This document shows, piece after piece, positions 7,043-15,752 of a stretch of DNA of 64,000 nucleotides (within the stretch, counting starts at the first letter, position 1; each line of letters opens with the position of its first letter). The position numbers and the translations under genes were made by a program. The notes below the pieces were generated by a model that made no database searches, was not told the origin of the DNA, and saw only the letters and a program-made list of their open reading frames with translations. This DNA comes from CAZSHG01 sp964459995 (GTDB lineage: Bacteria > UBP14 > UBA6098): positions 1 to 64,000 of the forward strand of contig CAYWOR010000003.1 in NCBI GenBank assembly GCA_964459995.1, given 5' to 3'.

Positions 7043-8382
7043 TAGTCTGGTAGTTCCCGTAAGAATTCTCTGACACCGTCGGCGATGCCTTCGGCAACTT
7101 TGTCTTGAAAATCGCTTTTTTTCAAAAGTTCGGCCTCGTCAGGGTTCGATATAAAAGCCGCTTCGACGAGTATGCCCGGCATAAATGAGCCTTTGAGCAC
7201 ATAGAACCCGGCACCCTGCGGACCTCTTGCCGGAAGCCCCGTTTTTTGGACTATCGACTCCTCGACTAAAACCGATAGTCGTGAAGCCTCGCGAAGAAAC
7301 TCATTTTGAATTAAATCGGTGATAATGAAATCGAGATCGTCGCTTTCACCGGTTGTATCCGGGTCCTCGAGGAAAATCGAGGCGTTTTCGAGAGCCGCTG
7401 TCGCTCGCGCGTGATCGGAACCGGCCGGCGCAAGGAAAAACACCTGCGTGCCCCTTGCGGCCTTATTCCTCGCGGCATTGCAGTGTATCGAAATGAAAAG
7501 GTCGGCGTTCTTGTCATTCGCAAAATTTGTTCTGTCTCTAAGAGGAAGAAAAATATCTTTATCGCGGGTTAAAACTGCCTCGAAAAGTGTGTCTGCTGAG
7601 AGTATCTTATGTAAACGCTTTGAAATTTCGAGAACAATATCCTTCTCGCGCGTGGCATCGGCGGCGCTTGCACCGGGGTCTTTTCCGCCATGTCCGGGAT
7701 CGATTACAACGCGCCATTTTGTTTTCCGCGGCGGTTCCTCGACCCGAACAGGTGCCGAAATCGGTGCCGGAGATGGCTTCGGGGTTTCGACTACCGCCGG
7801 TTCGGAAGCTTCCGGAAGTTCAATATCGCCGTCATCGGCTTGGCTATCGAATAGTTCTTCATCAGAGCCATATTCCGGCGGCTCTTGCGTAATCTCGGGA
7901 CATGAGTTATCCGTGTTATTCTGCGCGACGGAAGGCCTTTCTACAGAGCTTGGATCGACAGGTTTGAAAATCGGATCGCCATTGAAAACAGCCATATCGC
8001 CCTCGATATGCGCACCCATTCCGAATCTGGCCGCAACAATCCTTAAAAATGGCTCCAAAGGCACAAACATAGCCTCGCCGGTAACTATAGTAGGTATTCC
8101 GAGATCGTAGGTCGCCTCGGAGACTAAAACAAAACGGTTATCAGCGGAGAATACATAGGGTTCCCCCGCGATTGCGATAGATTCCTTGCGCTTGACAGGG
8201 CTATAAAAACGGCGGTCAGAAATTTTCGCTATCTCGTCGGTGGTAACATATCGACCGGTCGCTTTGGCCGAATATTCAAGCTCGAAACGCGAATTGCCGG
8301 TATCGACCGAGATTCGCCCGCCGAAAAGTATCGACGAAAACAAAACGAGAAATAAAAAACTTATTTTTAAAACCAATTTCAT
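7039..8382 (-). CDS. N-acetylmuramoyl-L-alanine amidase (Amidase_3)
   Basis: This enzyme cleaves the amide bond between N-acetylmuramic acid and the stem peptide in the periplasm. The catalytic domain fills the C-terminal half: VVIDPGHGGKDPG with the first zinc ligand, then the glutamate region at TREKDIVLEI, DLFISIHCNA with a second histidine, and VEAAFISNPDEA with the catalytic glutamate. The N-terminal part after the signal peptide resembles the copper-amine-oxidase-like stalk domain (AMFVPLEPFLRIVAARFG). A low-complexity Pro/Glu linker joins the two. I place the start at the ATG at 8382, giving MKLVLKISFLFLVLF as the signal sequence; a longer TTG-initiated frame to 8418 would spoil it. 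It probably acts in daughter-cell separation or wall turnover. Confidence 0.88.
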   Translation of the reverse strand: MKLVLKISFLFLVLFSSILFGGRISVDTGNSRFELEYSAKATGRYVTTDEIAKISDRRFYSPVKRKESIAIAGEPYVFSADNRFVLVSEATYDLGIPTIVTGEAMFVPLEPFLRIVAARFGMGAHIEGDMAVFNGDPIFKPVDPSSVERPSVAQNNTDNSCPEITQEPPEYGSDEELFDSQADDGDIELPEASEPAVVETPKPSPAPISAPVRVEEPPRKTKWRVVIDPGHGGKDPGASAADATREKDIVLEISKRLHKILSADTLFEAVLTRDKDIFLPLRDRTNFANDKNADLFISIHCNAARNKAARGTQVFFLAPAGSDHARATAALENASIFLEDPDTTGESDDLDFIITDLIQNEFLREASRLSVLVEESIVQKTGLPARGPQGAGFYVLKGSFMPGILVEAAFISNPDEAELLKKSDFQDKVAEGIADGVREFLRELPDY

Positions 8383-8452
8383 AAAAAGAAATTTAAATAT
8401 CCTTTCCGCCCATGTCAACGCAATTCGCGGAGAGCTTCACGATTATCGGGAA

Positions 8453-8815
8453 TCACATCGAAAACAACCCGACCGTGATTTGGAGCAAAAGGAAAGCAAT
8501 CAGCGGAATAAGAACCGCAAAAAGCCCTTTCTTAGGCTCGATTTTTCTTTTGTGGACGATATAGATTTCTGTAATTGACATTATCAATATCGGAACGGCA
8601 AAGGGAAGCACAACAAACAGAAATCCTATCCCAGCCCAGTTTTCGGAATATGCGCGGTCTTTCCAAACCTCGAAAGTGATGAATGTTAGGCCTAACGAAA
8701 CAAGCCACCAAACCGCATTTATCGCGAAAAGCCATCCCACGCGGTTTTTCCTGAATCCGACCCAAAGAAATATCGCGGAGATAATTATAAACGCTATTAA
8801 TCTTGGAATCAGCAT
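8453..8815 (-). CDS. Small four-helix membrane protein, unknown
   Basis: I do not recognise this 120-residue protein. Four hydrophobic segments are visible at about residues 3-19, 26-46, 62-82 and 98-118, with Arg/Lys-rich connections (GFRKNRVG; VHKRKIEPKK), so it should be an inner-membrane protein. There is no Shine-Dalgarno sequence before the ATG; instead TATAAT lies at 8826-8831 on the minus strand, suggesting a very short or absent leader. It stands apart from the DUF2207 gene by a terminator-like hairpin. Confidence 0.6.
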   Translation of the reverse strand: MLIPRLIAFIIISAIFLWVGFRKNRVGWLFAINAVWWLVSLGLTFITFEVWKDRAYSENWAGIGFLFVVLPFAVPILIMSITEIYIVHKRKIEPKKGLFAVLIPLIAFLLLQITVGLFSM

Positions 8816-8829
8816 AATCGATAAAATTA

Positions 8830-8857
8830 TACCGGTGAGGCCTCAACCCCACCGGTT
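8830..8857 (-). terminator. Likely terminator after the DUF2207 gene
   Basis: ACCGGTG (8831-8837) pairs with CACCGGT (8850-8856). On the minus strand the stem is followed by ATAATTTTAT, a weak U-rich tail. It lies just past the stop at 8877. Confidence 0.5.
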
Positions 8858-8876
8858 TTCACTGCATATGAAGTTT

Positions 8877-10652
8877 CTACCAGGCTCCGCCGCCGCCGCC
8901 GCCGAACCCTCCGCCGGAAAATCCACCGCCGCCGGAGAAACTACTGCTTCCACCACCTGCACCGGAACTTCGCGGTCTCGAATTCATTGCCGAACCGGCT
9001 GTGTTTATCGCATTACCAAGTCGATTCGCAAAGTAATATGGCGCGAAAGAAACCCCCGGCTCGCCCACAAACCATTTCGGCGACTCCTTGAATATCCCCT
9101 CGAATTTCGAAGCCCACTGATCTGCGCACCCAAGCGCCATCGCAAAAGGCAAAAGACGCTCGAAAATTCCTGGGTCGTCTTGAATCATACGCTCGATTCG
9201 GTCCTTTTCGACACGACGCACAAACTCCTCGAAACCCGCGATATGCACGGCTTTCATTACACCCTCACGAGTTTTCCGTGGCATAAAACGCGATATTATC
9301 ATCGTTATCGCGCCGAGAAATATGCCGACTACAATTAGCAGGATGTTCTGGATTATAATACCGGCGATTAGAGAAACGGCGATATAAGTTATTCCGGTGC
9401 CCATATACTTATTGCGAACATTTTCGGGGTTCGATGGAAAGTATTTATTATTCACAAGCTGAACATATATCGCGTTTTTAATCGAGGGAAGTTCGGTATA
9501 GAAATTTTCCTTAAGGCTCGAAATCGTTATAATCTCTTTGTTTAGACAATCGGGACACTTTGCGCCAACCATCACTTTATCATCCGCCACAATAGACCCT
9601 TTGCGGAAAAGACCTGTCAACATAAGCCTTTCGTGATTCTTCAGATAATTGTCAGCATCACGAAGCTTCACGAGGGCATAATCCTTATTTGAAAGAAATA
9701 AAAGCTTCTTCTTATCAAGCTCGACAATCTTGATATATCCGCGCACGGCCAAATCGACGATTGTCGATGTCATATCGCGCATATCGACCCGTTCATCCAC
9801 AAGAGTGCCCGCCTCTGCCGGCGTGAACTTTTCCGGCGGGTCGTATCTCGGTGCAATGGACAGATTAATAGGATCGCGCCCCCGCGTAAGGTATTGATAT
9901 ATAGTCCAAAAAAGGCCGAGCGGCAATAAAAGCAGTGGCCATATTTTCAGAAAAAGCCACCAAAGCCTTTTCTCAAGAGATGGGCCGGTGATAACCCCTT
10001 TCGGAAAGGCAATTCCGATAGTAAGACCTTCGTAAACTCCAAGCGGTTCTGTTGTGCGGAATTCAATAGTCGAAGCGGAAGTGTAGAAACTGCAGTTCGA
10101 TTCTTTCGCACCGTATGCGCCGGAGAAACAATGCGCCTTCACGATATCCTCGCCGCGCATTCCCTTGGGAAGATAAACGACCGCAGATGCCGAGTTTATA
10201 TAGCAATTCCAGTCAACACCAGTTACATTCCAATACAACTCGTCGTAATTGTCGAAATAGAGCATTCCACGCTCGACATGATACTTGATTACATAAATAT
10301 GTCTGCCGGTTATCGTGAAATCGGGCGAGCCAACACGCATTTTAAGATAGTATCCGTCCCGCTCGACCTTTCTCTCGTATTTCTCGCCCTTCTCATCTGT
10401 TATCTTAATGTCAGAGATGAGAACCTTGGTTGTTTTGAAGTCCTTTTTATACTTATAGGGAATGTTCCTATATATTCCATGGCGCTGTTCGGTGCCAAAA
10501 TTCACTGTTATCATCTCGGTAACAGAATAGGAACCATCGTTGAACATATTGATTTCCACATCGAAGGATTCGATGTAATATCCCCATGAAGTTGCCGCGA
10601 TAACGGCAAAAAGGAGAACCGTCCAGAGCCGTCTTTGCCCGGAATTCGACAT
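8877..10652 (-). CDS. DUF2207 family membrane protein
   Basis: A 591-residue protein matching the DUF2207 layout: signal peptide (about 1-25), an extracytoplasmic beta-rich domain with the family-typical opening (VEINMFNDGSYSVTE, HGIYRNIPYKYK), a membrane segment near 231-253, a cytoplasmic winged-helix-like region (about 265-430), two further membrane segments near 440-470 and a Gly/Ser-rich tail ending GGGFGGGGGGAW. The biochemical role is unknown. It follows the lemA gene by 26 bp and has its own good ribosome site (AAGGAAAGGGG), and LemA-DUF2207 pairs recur in many bacteria, so the two probably work together at the membrane. Confidence 0.88.
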   Translation of the reverse strand: MSNSGQRRLWTVLLFAVIAATSWGYYIESFDVEINMFNDGSYSVTEMITVNFGTEQRHGIYRNIPYKYKKDFKTTKVLISDIKITDEKGEKYERKVERDGYYLKMRVGSPDFTITGRHIYVIKYHVERGMLYFDNYDELYWNVTGVDWNCYINSASAVVYLPKGMRGEDIVKAHCFSGAYGAKESNCSFYTSASTIEFRTTEPLGVYEGLTIGIAFPKGVITGPSLEKRLWWLFLKIWPLLLLPLGLFWTIYQYLTRGRDPINLSIAPRYDPPEKFTPAEAGTLVDERVDMRDMTSTIVDLAVRGYIKIVELDKKKLLFLSNKDYALVKLRDADNYLKNHERLMLTGLFRKGSIVADDKVMVGAKCPDCLNKEIITISSLKENFYTELPSIKNAIYVQLVNNKYFPSNPENVRNKYMGTGITYIAVSLIAGIIIQNILLIVVGIFLGAITMIISRFMPRKTREGVMKAVHIAGFEEFVRRVEKDRIERMIQDDPGIFERLLPFAMALGCADQWASKFEGIFKESPKWFVGEPGVSFAPYYFANRLGNAINTAGSAMNSRPRSSGAGGGSSSFSGGGGFSGGGFGGGGGGAW

Positions 10653-10678
10653 TTCTACCCCTTTCCTTCGAGTTGTGT

Positions 10679-11260
10679 TTATCTGTCGAAACTTACTTTG
10701 GGAGCCTCTCTGATGGACTCGTCCTCGATTTCGAAATAATCGCGCTTCTTGAACCCAAAAATCATAGCGACGAAATTCGACGGAACACGCTCGATCATCG
10801 TGTTGAGGTCGCGGACAACAGCGTTATAGTAACGTCTTGCCTGCGAAAGCACTTCCTCGATGTTCGTAAGCTCGGCCTGAAGGTGCATGAAATTCTCATT
10901 GACTTTGAGATTCGGATACTGCTCCGCCACCGCGAAAAGCTGGCGAAGCGTCTGAGTAAGCATATTCTCCGCCATAGCCTGTTTCGCGACATCACCTGTA
11001 ATCTCGACTGCCTGCTTACGCGCTTTAATCACATTTTCGAGAGTTTCACTTTCGTGGCCGGCATACCCCTTCACCGTCTCGACGAGGTTTGGGATGAGAT
11101 CGTAACGACGCTTTAGCTGGACATCGATATCCGCCCAGCCGTTATCGGCGCGGTTTTTCATCTCGACAAGCTTGTTATAAAGACCTACTCCGACAATTAG
11201 CAGTATCACCACCGCGACAGCGATAATACCCAGACAGATCACAATAGCCGCAATTCCCAT
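10679..11260 (-). CDS. lemA: LemA family protein
   Basis: A 193-residue LemA protein: one N-terminal membrane helix (about 5-27), then a long helical domain with the family signatures YNKLVEMKNRADNGWADID, the LKRRYDLIPNLV motif and YNAVVRDLN. The start at 11260 is chosen because AAGGGAG lies 5 nt upstream and the first residues then form the membrane anchor; an upstream start at 11323 would add unconserved residues. LemA proteins are envelope-associated with no settled biochemical activity. The partner DUF2207 gene follows directly. Confidence 0.93.
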   Translation of the reverse strand: MGIAAIVICLGIIAVAVVILLIVGVGLYNKLVEMKNRADNGWADIDVQLKRRYDLIPNLVETVKGYAGHESETLENVIKARKQAVEITGDVAKQAMAENMLTQTLRQLFAVAEQYPNLKVNENFMHLQAELTNIEEVLSQARRYYNAVVRDLNTMIERVPSNFVAMIFGFKKRDYFEIEDESIREAPKVSFDR

Positions 11261-11329
11261 TTCAACTCCCTTCGAGATGATTTGCGAAGGCCAAATGCCC
11301 TCGATCGCATAGTTATACACCAATTAAGC

Positions 11330-11809
11330 CTAAATATTCTCTTCTACCGGATATTCCGGCCTTTCGAGCTTAAATATAAAAGGATAAATCCAAAAAACAA
11401 CGCCAAAAGCGAAGGGAATTCCCGTTACAAATCGCAAATGATTGCACGTGCTCCAAATCTCGAAAAGGTTGCCCGCACCGTCGATAATCAAGGGAAGCAT
11501 GCTCAGCACGAAATACTCGAATCTGATAGGCTTCTTGATTCGATAACCGACAGCGAGCCAGCCAAAAAGAGCTAACCCGAAAAATACGCCGGTGCAACGA
11601 GTGCAAAGCCCCATCTTGTGGCCGCAGATATTATAACAACGCCCCTCCGCCTGATGACAGAGGGGTCGTAAAACCATATAGGAGCACATGCCCGCTTTCG
11701 GTGAGATTTCAAGAAGTATCGGCGAGCTTATCGCCGCAAGGAATATCGCCGTCCAAATCAGATTTAGAATCAGCGAGGAATGTCTCGCGACGAAACGAAG
11801 TATTTTCAT
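11330..11809 (-). CDS. DUF2085 family membrane protein
   Basis: A 159-residue membrane protein with the DUF2085 cysteine pattern: MCSYMVLRPLCHQAEGR, CYNICGHKMGLCTRCTG, then further membrane segments. Four to five helices are visible. The ATG at 11809 overlaps the TGA of the subtilisin gene (ATGA), so translation is probably coupled. The conserved Cys/His set suggests metal binding or redox chemistry, but no function is established for the family. Confidence 0.8.
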   Translation of the reverse strand: MKILRFVARHSSLILNLIWTAIFLAAISSPILLEISPKAGMCSYMVLRPLCHQAEGRCYNICGHKMGLCTRCTGVFFGLALFGWLAVGYRIKKPIRFEYFVLSMLPLIIDGAGNLFEIWSTCNHLRFVTGIPFAFGVVFWIYPFIFKLERPEYPVEENI

Positions 11810-13734
11810 CTGACAACAGCAATTTTTCGGACTATCTCGTCCTTTTCGGTCGCCACACGAACGATATATGTCCCATTCGCGATTCTTGACCCCGAACCGC
11901 TTTTCATATCCCAAATAAAACGCTTGTTCGTCGAAAACTCTAATGCCTGATCGTGCACAATCGAGCCATCCGAAGAATAAACCGTGAACTGCGCCTTTTC
12001 ACCCTCGAAAACGAGCACCACAAGATTCTCCGAAGCCGGATTCGGAAAAACTTGTATCACATCGTCATTGCCGAGTCTTTCGAGATATATCGTCCTTCCG
12101 ACACCATCGATCGGAATCGAATTTGTGCTGTAAAAACCGGGGACGCTCAAACTAAGGGTTTCGCCGGCCTCGGCGATAGGATCGACGAGAATTCCGAAAG
12201 TGTCGGAAAAAAATGTTCGCGAATATCCGCCGTAATTAAGCGTGGCCTGCACAAAACACAAGAGCTGACCATTCGCGGCATCGACAAGCCGACAATAGAA
12301 ACCCTCGGCAATTCCCGCCGCCACAGGCCCTTTGGGAATGCCCCAACCGTAGTCGTTGTCGGCCGAGTCCACCGGAAATGCCGGATCATAGGCCCTAACC
12401 CTTTCGCCGCTGGATCGAACCGCAAGCGCGAGATCATAGCCGCCCAGCGAGGGATTCGCGCTCTTCACCGCCGCGCAAAGCCCTGCAATAAGCGGACAAG
12501 AAAAACTTGTGCCCGCGCCCCACAAATTAACTCCGATTGTGTCTTCAGTATTCACAAGAACCGTCAAATAGCCCGTGGCAGATACATCCGGTTTGATTCT
12601 GCCGTCTGCGGAAGGTCCGGGACTCGAGAATGAAGCTATCATCTTAAGAGGGTTAACCGCGGCCACTGCAAGCACCGAATCGCCGTCCGCAGGGGCAATT
12701 ATATGCGGCCAATTATGGCTGTTACGCTCGTTTCCCGCGGAGTTTACGACACAAATCCCCCGCGAGGCCGCGATATCAGCCGCAATTGTCGTTATCGCGG
12801 TGTTGCCGTCCATATCCTCGAAGGTGTAAGGTGTGTCCGTGTCGAAATCCGAGTAGCCGAGACTGCTCGAAACTATGTCTGCGCCGAGAGAATCGAGCCA
12901 TTCGATTCCCGCGACCCAGTTGTCCTCTTCGGTAACATACTCCGCCGAAACATCTTCTGTTTTAGCCAGAGCCACCGAGGCTCGATACGCCGCACCGATA
13001 TAAATCCCGGGAAGATATCCCGCTACACATCCCAATGTCTGGGTTCCGTGCCTATAACCTGTATAATCGAGATCACCGGCGACAGAATCGTAATCCACCG
13101 ACTCGTCGTTGTGGATAAAATCATATGCGGCAACGAGATCGAGGCTATCGAAAGCTTTGTGGGTTGTGCGAAATCCCGAATCGAGCATTCCTACGAGAAC
13201 CCCCTGCCCATAATACCCCATATCGTGAAGATCCGTTACAGCAATCATCTCGAGTTGATTCTTCGTGTAGCCGTAAAAATCATCGGGGCCACCATCGGGG
13301 AAAGGGCGTTCGCGCGGTTCGGGAATCGATCTGACATATCTCGTAACAGGGCGAATCTCACGCACAAAATCCAACTCTGCTATTCTGTCCAAAGCCCTCG
13401 CCGGAAGATGGAAAGAAGCGGCGTTAAGCCATCTCGATTGCCGGCGAACCACCGCGCCTTCACCCTCGATCCTCGATATATAGCTCTCCTCGACAGGGAC
13501 ATCCTTCTCATCGATAGCAATTCCAGCGGAGACTCTCCTCGCGATTGCCCTTTCCGAAAGGTATCCACGCGCGATTCTGCCCTCATCGCCCTTCGATACG
13601 GCCTTGTCCTCGAAAAATACCCAAGCCGTAACATATTCTTCGCCGACGCTTCTAAGTCTCGGGTCGATTTTGCCCGCATAAGCAGTTAGGGCGATTATCA
13701 CTAACATTATGGCCGCAAATATCTTACTCTTCAT
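11806..13734 (-). CDS. Secreted subtilisin-like serine protease (S8) with sorting domain
   Basis: A 642-residue secreted protease. After a signal peptide (1-20) comes an inhibitor-like prodomain (about 21-135), then the S8 catalytic domain with Asp185 in MLDSGF, His229 in YRHGTQ, Asn331 in VVNSAGN and Ser410 in GTSFSCP. The C-terminal part has a linker and a type IX-like sorting domain (VFPNPASENLVV ... GTYIVRVATEKDEIVRKIAVVR). All three catalytic residues are intact. Cell-surface or secreted proteolysis, perhaps maturation of other exported proteins, is likely. The gene overlaps tsaE by 11 bp and the DUF2085 gene by 4 bp, so it belongs to the serS-porY-porX-tsaE transcription unit. Confidence 0.9.
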   Translation of the reverse strand: MKSKIFAAIMLVIIALTAYAGKIDPRLRSVGEEYVTAWVFFEDKAVSKGDEGRIARGYLSERAIARRVSAGIAIDEKDVPVEESYISRIEGEGAVVRRQSRWLNAASFHLPARALDRIAELDFVREIRPVTRYVRSIPEPRERPFPDGGPDDFYGYTKNQLEMIAVTDLHDMGYYGQGVLVGMLDSGFRTTHKAFDSLDLVAAYDFIHNDESVDYDSVAGDLDYTGYRHGTQTLGCVAGYLPGIYIGAAYRASVALAKTEDVSAEYVTEEDNWVAGIEWLDSLGADIVSSSLGYSDFDTDTPYTFEDMDGNTAITTIAADIAASRGICVVNSAGNERNSHNWPHIIAPADGDSVLAVAAVNPLKMIASFSSPGPSADGRIKPDVSATGYLTVLVNTEDTIGVNLWGAGTSFSCPLIAGLCAAVKSANPSLGGYDLALAVRSSGERVRAYDPAFPVDSADNDYGWGIPKGPVAAGIAEGFYCRLVDAANGQLLCFVQATLNYGGYSRTFFSDTFGILVDPIAEAGETLSLSVPGFYSTNSIPIDGVGRTIYLERLGNDDVIQVFPNPASENLVVLVFEGEKAQFTVYSSDGSIVHDQALEFSTNKRFIWDMKSGSGSRIANGTYIVRVATEKDEIVRKIAVVR

Positions 13735-14188
13735 CTGGGTCCCATTTCGATATGTTTATTTTACGTTTTTTCTCACCTATACGATTAACTTCTATTCGAA
13801 CCGAACCTTTCGGGATAACATCGGGAAATTTATCCGCCCATTCGACAAGGCAGATATTTGTCTCGTCGAGTATTTCCCAAAGCCCCAACTGCTCTATCTC
13901 CCCGCTTTCCAACCGGAAAAGGTCGATATGATAAACCCGCGTGGAAGAGCCGGAGAGTTGGTTATCCACAAGGCCGTAATCGTGCACCAGCGCAAAAGAT
14001 GGGCTTGCCGTCTCACGCTCGTCTGCACCGAGTGCCTTCGCAATGGCCTTTATCATCGTTGTTTTACCCGCACCCAGATTCCCCACAAACCCAAGAATAT
14101 CGCCGGCGCGAAGCTCTAAGGCAATTTTCTCGCCAAGTTTGACGGTTTCCTCTTCCGTATTCGCAATATGTTCACCGAAAGCTATCAT
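13724..14188 (-). CDS. tsaE: tRNA threonylcarbamoyladenosine biosynthesis ATPase TsaE
   Basis: A 154-residue TsaE (YjeE) P-loop protein that, with TsaB and TsaD, turns over the complex making t6A at position 37 of ANN-reading tRNAs. Visible: Walker A GNLGAGKTTMIK, the family segment ASPSFALVHDY, HIDLFRLESGE and the Walker-B-like CLVEWADKFP. Length is normal for the family. It overlaps porX by 4 bp and the protease gene by 11 bp. tsaB and tsaD are not in this window. Confidence 0.93.
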   Translation of the reverse strand: MIAFGEHIANTEEETVKLGEKIALELRAGDILGFVGNLGAGKTTMIKAIAKALGADERETASPSFALVHDYGLVDNQLSGSSTRVYHIDLFRLESGEIEQLGLWEILDETNICLVEWADKFPDVIPKGSVRIEVNRIGEKKRKINISKWDPDEE

Positions 14189-15741
14189 CTGGGCGTCAAA
14201 GTTGCAACCGGAACAATCATTTCTTCAATGCTGATTCCACCGTGAAGAAAACTGTTGCGATATTTCTTCTCATATTGAGAAAAATTAGTCGGATATACGA
14301 AATAATAATCCTCGGTCGCAACAAGAAAATTTGTTGTGCGGGTGAAATTCGGAAGGTGCCATTCCGAAGGATTCCGAATAAGAAATCCCCCCTTTTCGTC
14401 GCAGTTGATATTATCCCCATGCTTGTAACGGAGATTCGTCGAGGTATCTTTTTTTCCGAAGGCTTTCACTCCACGCCGCCCGATTGTGCTTCCATGATCG
14501 GTGGTTATAACAATAGCGACATCCTCGTCCGCGAGAGACAATAGCGCTTTGAACAAACTCGAATGCGCGAACCAAGTCTTCATAACACTTCGATATCCCG
14601 ATTCATCCGGCGAAATCTCCTGCAGAACATCGCTGGCGGAGCGGCTATGGGTCAGAATATCGAGAAAATTCACAACCACACTCGACATGGGCGCGGAAAG
14701 ATAGCTCTTGAGCTTCTGAACAAGGCTCTCCCCCTCCTCGGGGTCGAGAATTTTGATATATTTCGTGTCGCCCGGAAGTTTTACACCCTCCTGCGCGATA
14801 AGCTTATCCAAAAGCTGATGCTCATACCTGTTGCGCGAGGCCGATTCGTCGTCGGGGTCTATCCACAAATCGGGGTAGCGCTTGGAAAGTTCGCGCGGAA
14901 AAAGACCGCTGAAAACAGCGTTTCGGCAATAGGGCGTTGCAGTTGGAAGTATCGAATAATATGGTTCGGTGATGATGTTGAAATATTGCGACAGCATATT
15001 CTCAACCGCGAGCCACTGGTCGAGACGCATACAATCGATAACGATGAAAAACACCTTTTTGCCGTTCTTCAAATGCGGCACCATTCGCTCGCTTGCAATA
15101 TCCACCGACATACGCGGGCGGTTTCTCCGATCCGAATTGACCCAATCGACATATTTTGAAAGGACAAAACGCGAGAACTCCGAGTTGCATTCCTGCCGAA
15201 ATTCGCGATGCATCCCATAAAGGCCGAGTTCAGGGTGATTATCGAAAATAACATCCCATTCCGCAAGCCAATAGGCTATTTCAAGCCACTCCTCGAAGGG
15301 CATGTTTATCGAAGGGCGCATCGCCATCTCGCGATATTCAGTCGTATAATCACGGGTCAATTGTTGACCCAGAATTCGCGTAGCATCGAAAATCTTCTTC
15401 AGCGTCGATAGAATCTGCACAGGATGAACAGGTTTGACCAGATAATCCGAGATTTCCTTGCCGATGGCATCCTCCATCAGCGTCTCCTCCTCCGATTTCG
15501 TTATCATCACAATCGGAACACGTTTGTCTATTTTGCGAATCTCTTCGAGAGTCGTAAGGCCGTCCATTCCGGGCATCATCTCATCCAAAAGCACGAGATC
15601 GTATTCGCCCCTTTTGATAAGCTCGATTGCCTCCTCGCCCGAAGACACGCCGTCCACGCGATAGCCCTTATCTTCGAGAAAGATCTTGTGCGGAGCGAGT
15701 TGCGCTATTTCGTCATCTACCCATAAGATATTCTTATTCAT
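14185..15741 (-). CDS. porX: PorX-type response regulator with PglZ phosphatase domain
   Basis: A 518-residue two-domain protein. Residues 1-120 are a receiver with the phosphoacceptor Asp53 in LVLLDEMMPG and the conserved Lys in YLVKPV. After a helical linker (about 125-205) comes a PglZ/alkaline-phosphatase-superfamily domain with metal-ligand motifs: FFIVIDCMRLDQW, LPTATPYCRNA (nucleophile Thr), ITTDHGS and FLHGGISIEEM. This is the architecture of PorX, which controls and binds components of the type IX secretion system in Bacteroidetes. Its gene is 11 bp from a PorY-like kinase gene, and several genes nearby encode proteins with type IX-like C-terminal domains. I infer that it controls their secretion. 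No type IX core genes (porK-N, sov) lie in the window. Confidence 0.85.
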   Translation of the reverse strand: MNKNILWVDDEIAQLAPHKIFLEDKGYRVDGVSSGEEAIELIKRGEYDLVLLDEMMPGMDGLTTLEEIRKIDKRVPIVMITKSEEETLMEDAIGKEISDYLVKPVHPVQILSTLKKIFDATRILGQQLTRDYTTEYREMAMRPSINMPFEEWLEIAYWLAEWDVIFDNHPELGLYGMHREFRQECNSEFSRFVLSKYVDWVNSDRRNRPRMSVDIASERMVPHLKNGKKVFFIVIDCMRLDQWLAVENMLSQYFNIITEPYYSILPTATPYCRNAVFSGLFPRELSKRYPDLWIDPDDESASRNRYEHQLLDKLIAQEGVKLPGDTKYIKILDPEEGESLVQKLKSYLSAPMSSVVVNFLDILTHSRSASDVLQEISPDESGYRSVMKTWFAHSSLFKALLSLADEDVAIVITTDHGSTIGRRGVKAFGKKDTSTNLRYKHGDNINCDEKGGFLIRNPSEWHLPNFTRTTNFLVATEDYYFVYPTNFSQYEKKYRNSFLHGGISIEEMIVPVATLTPR

Positions 15742-15752
15742 AGGCTTATTCC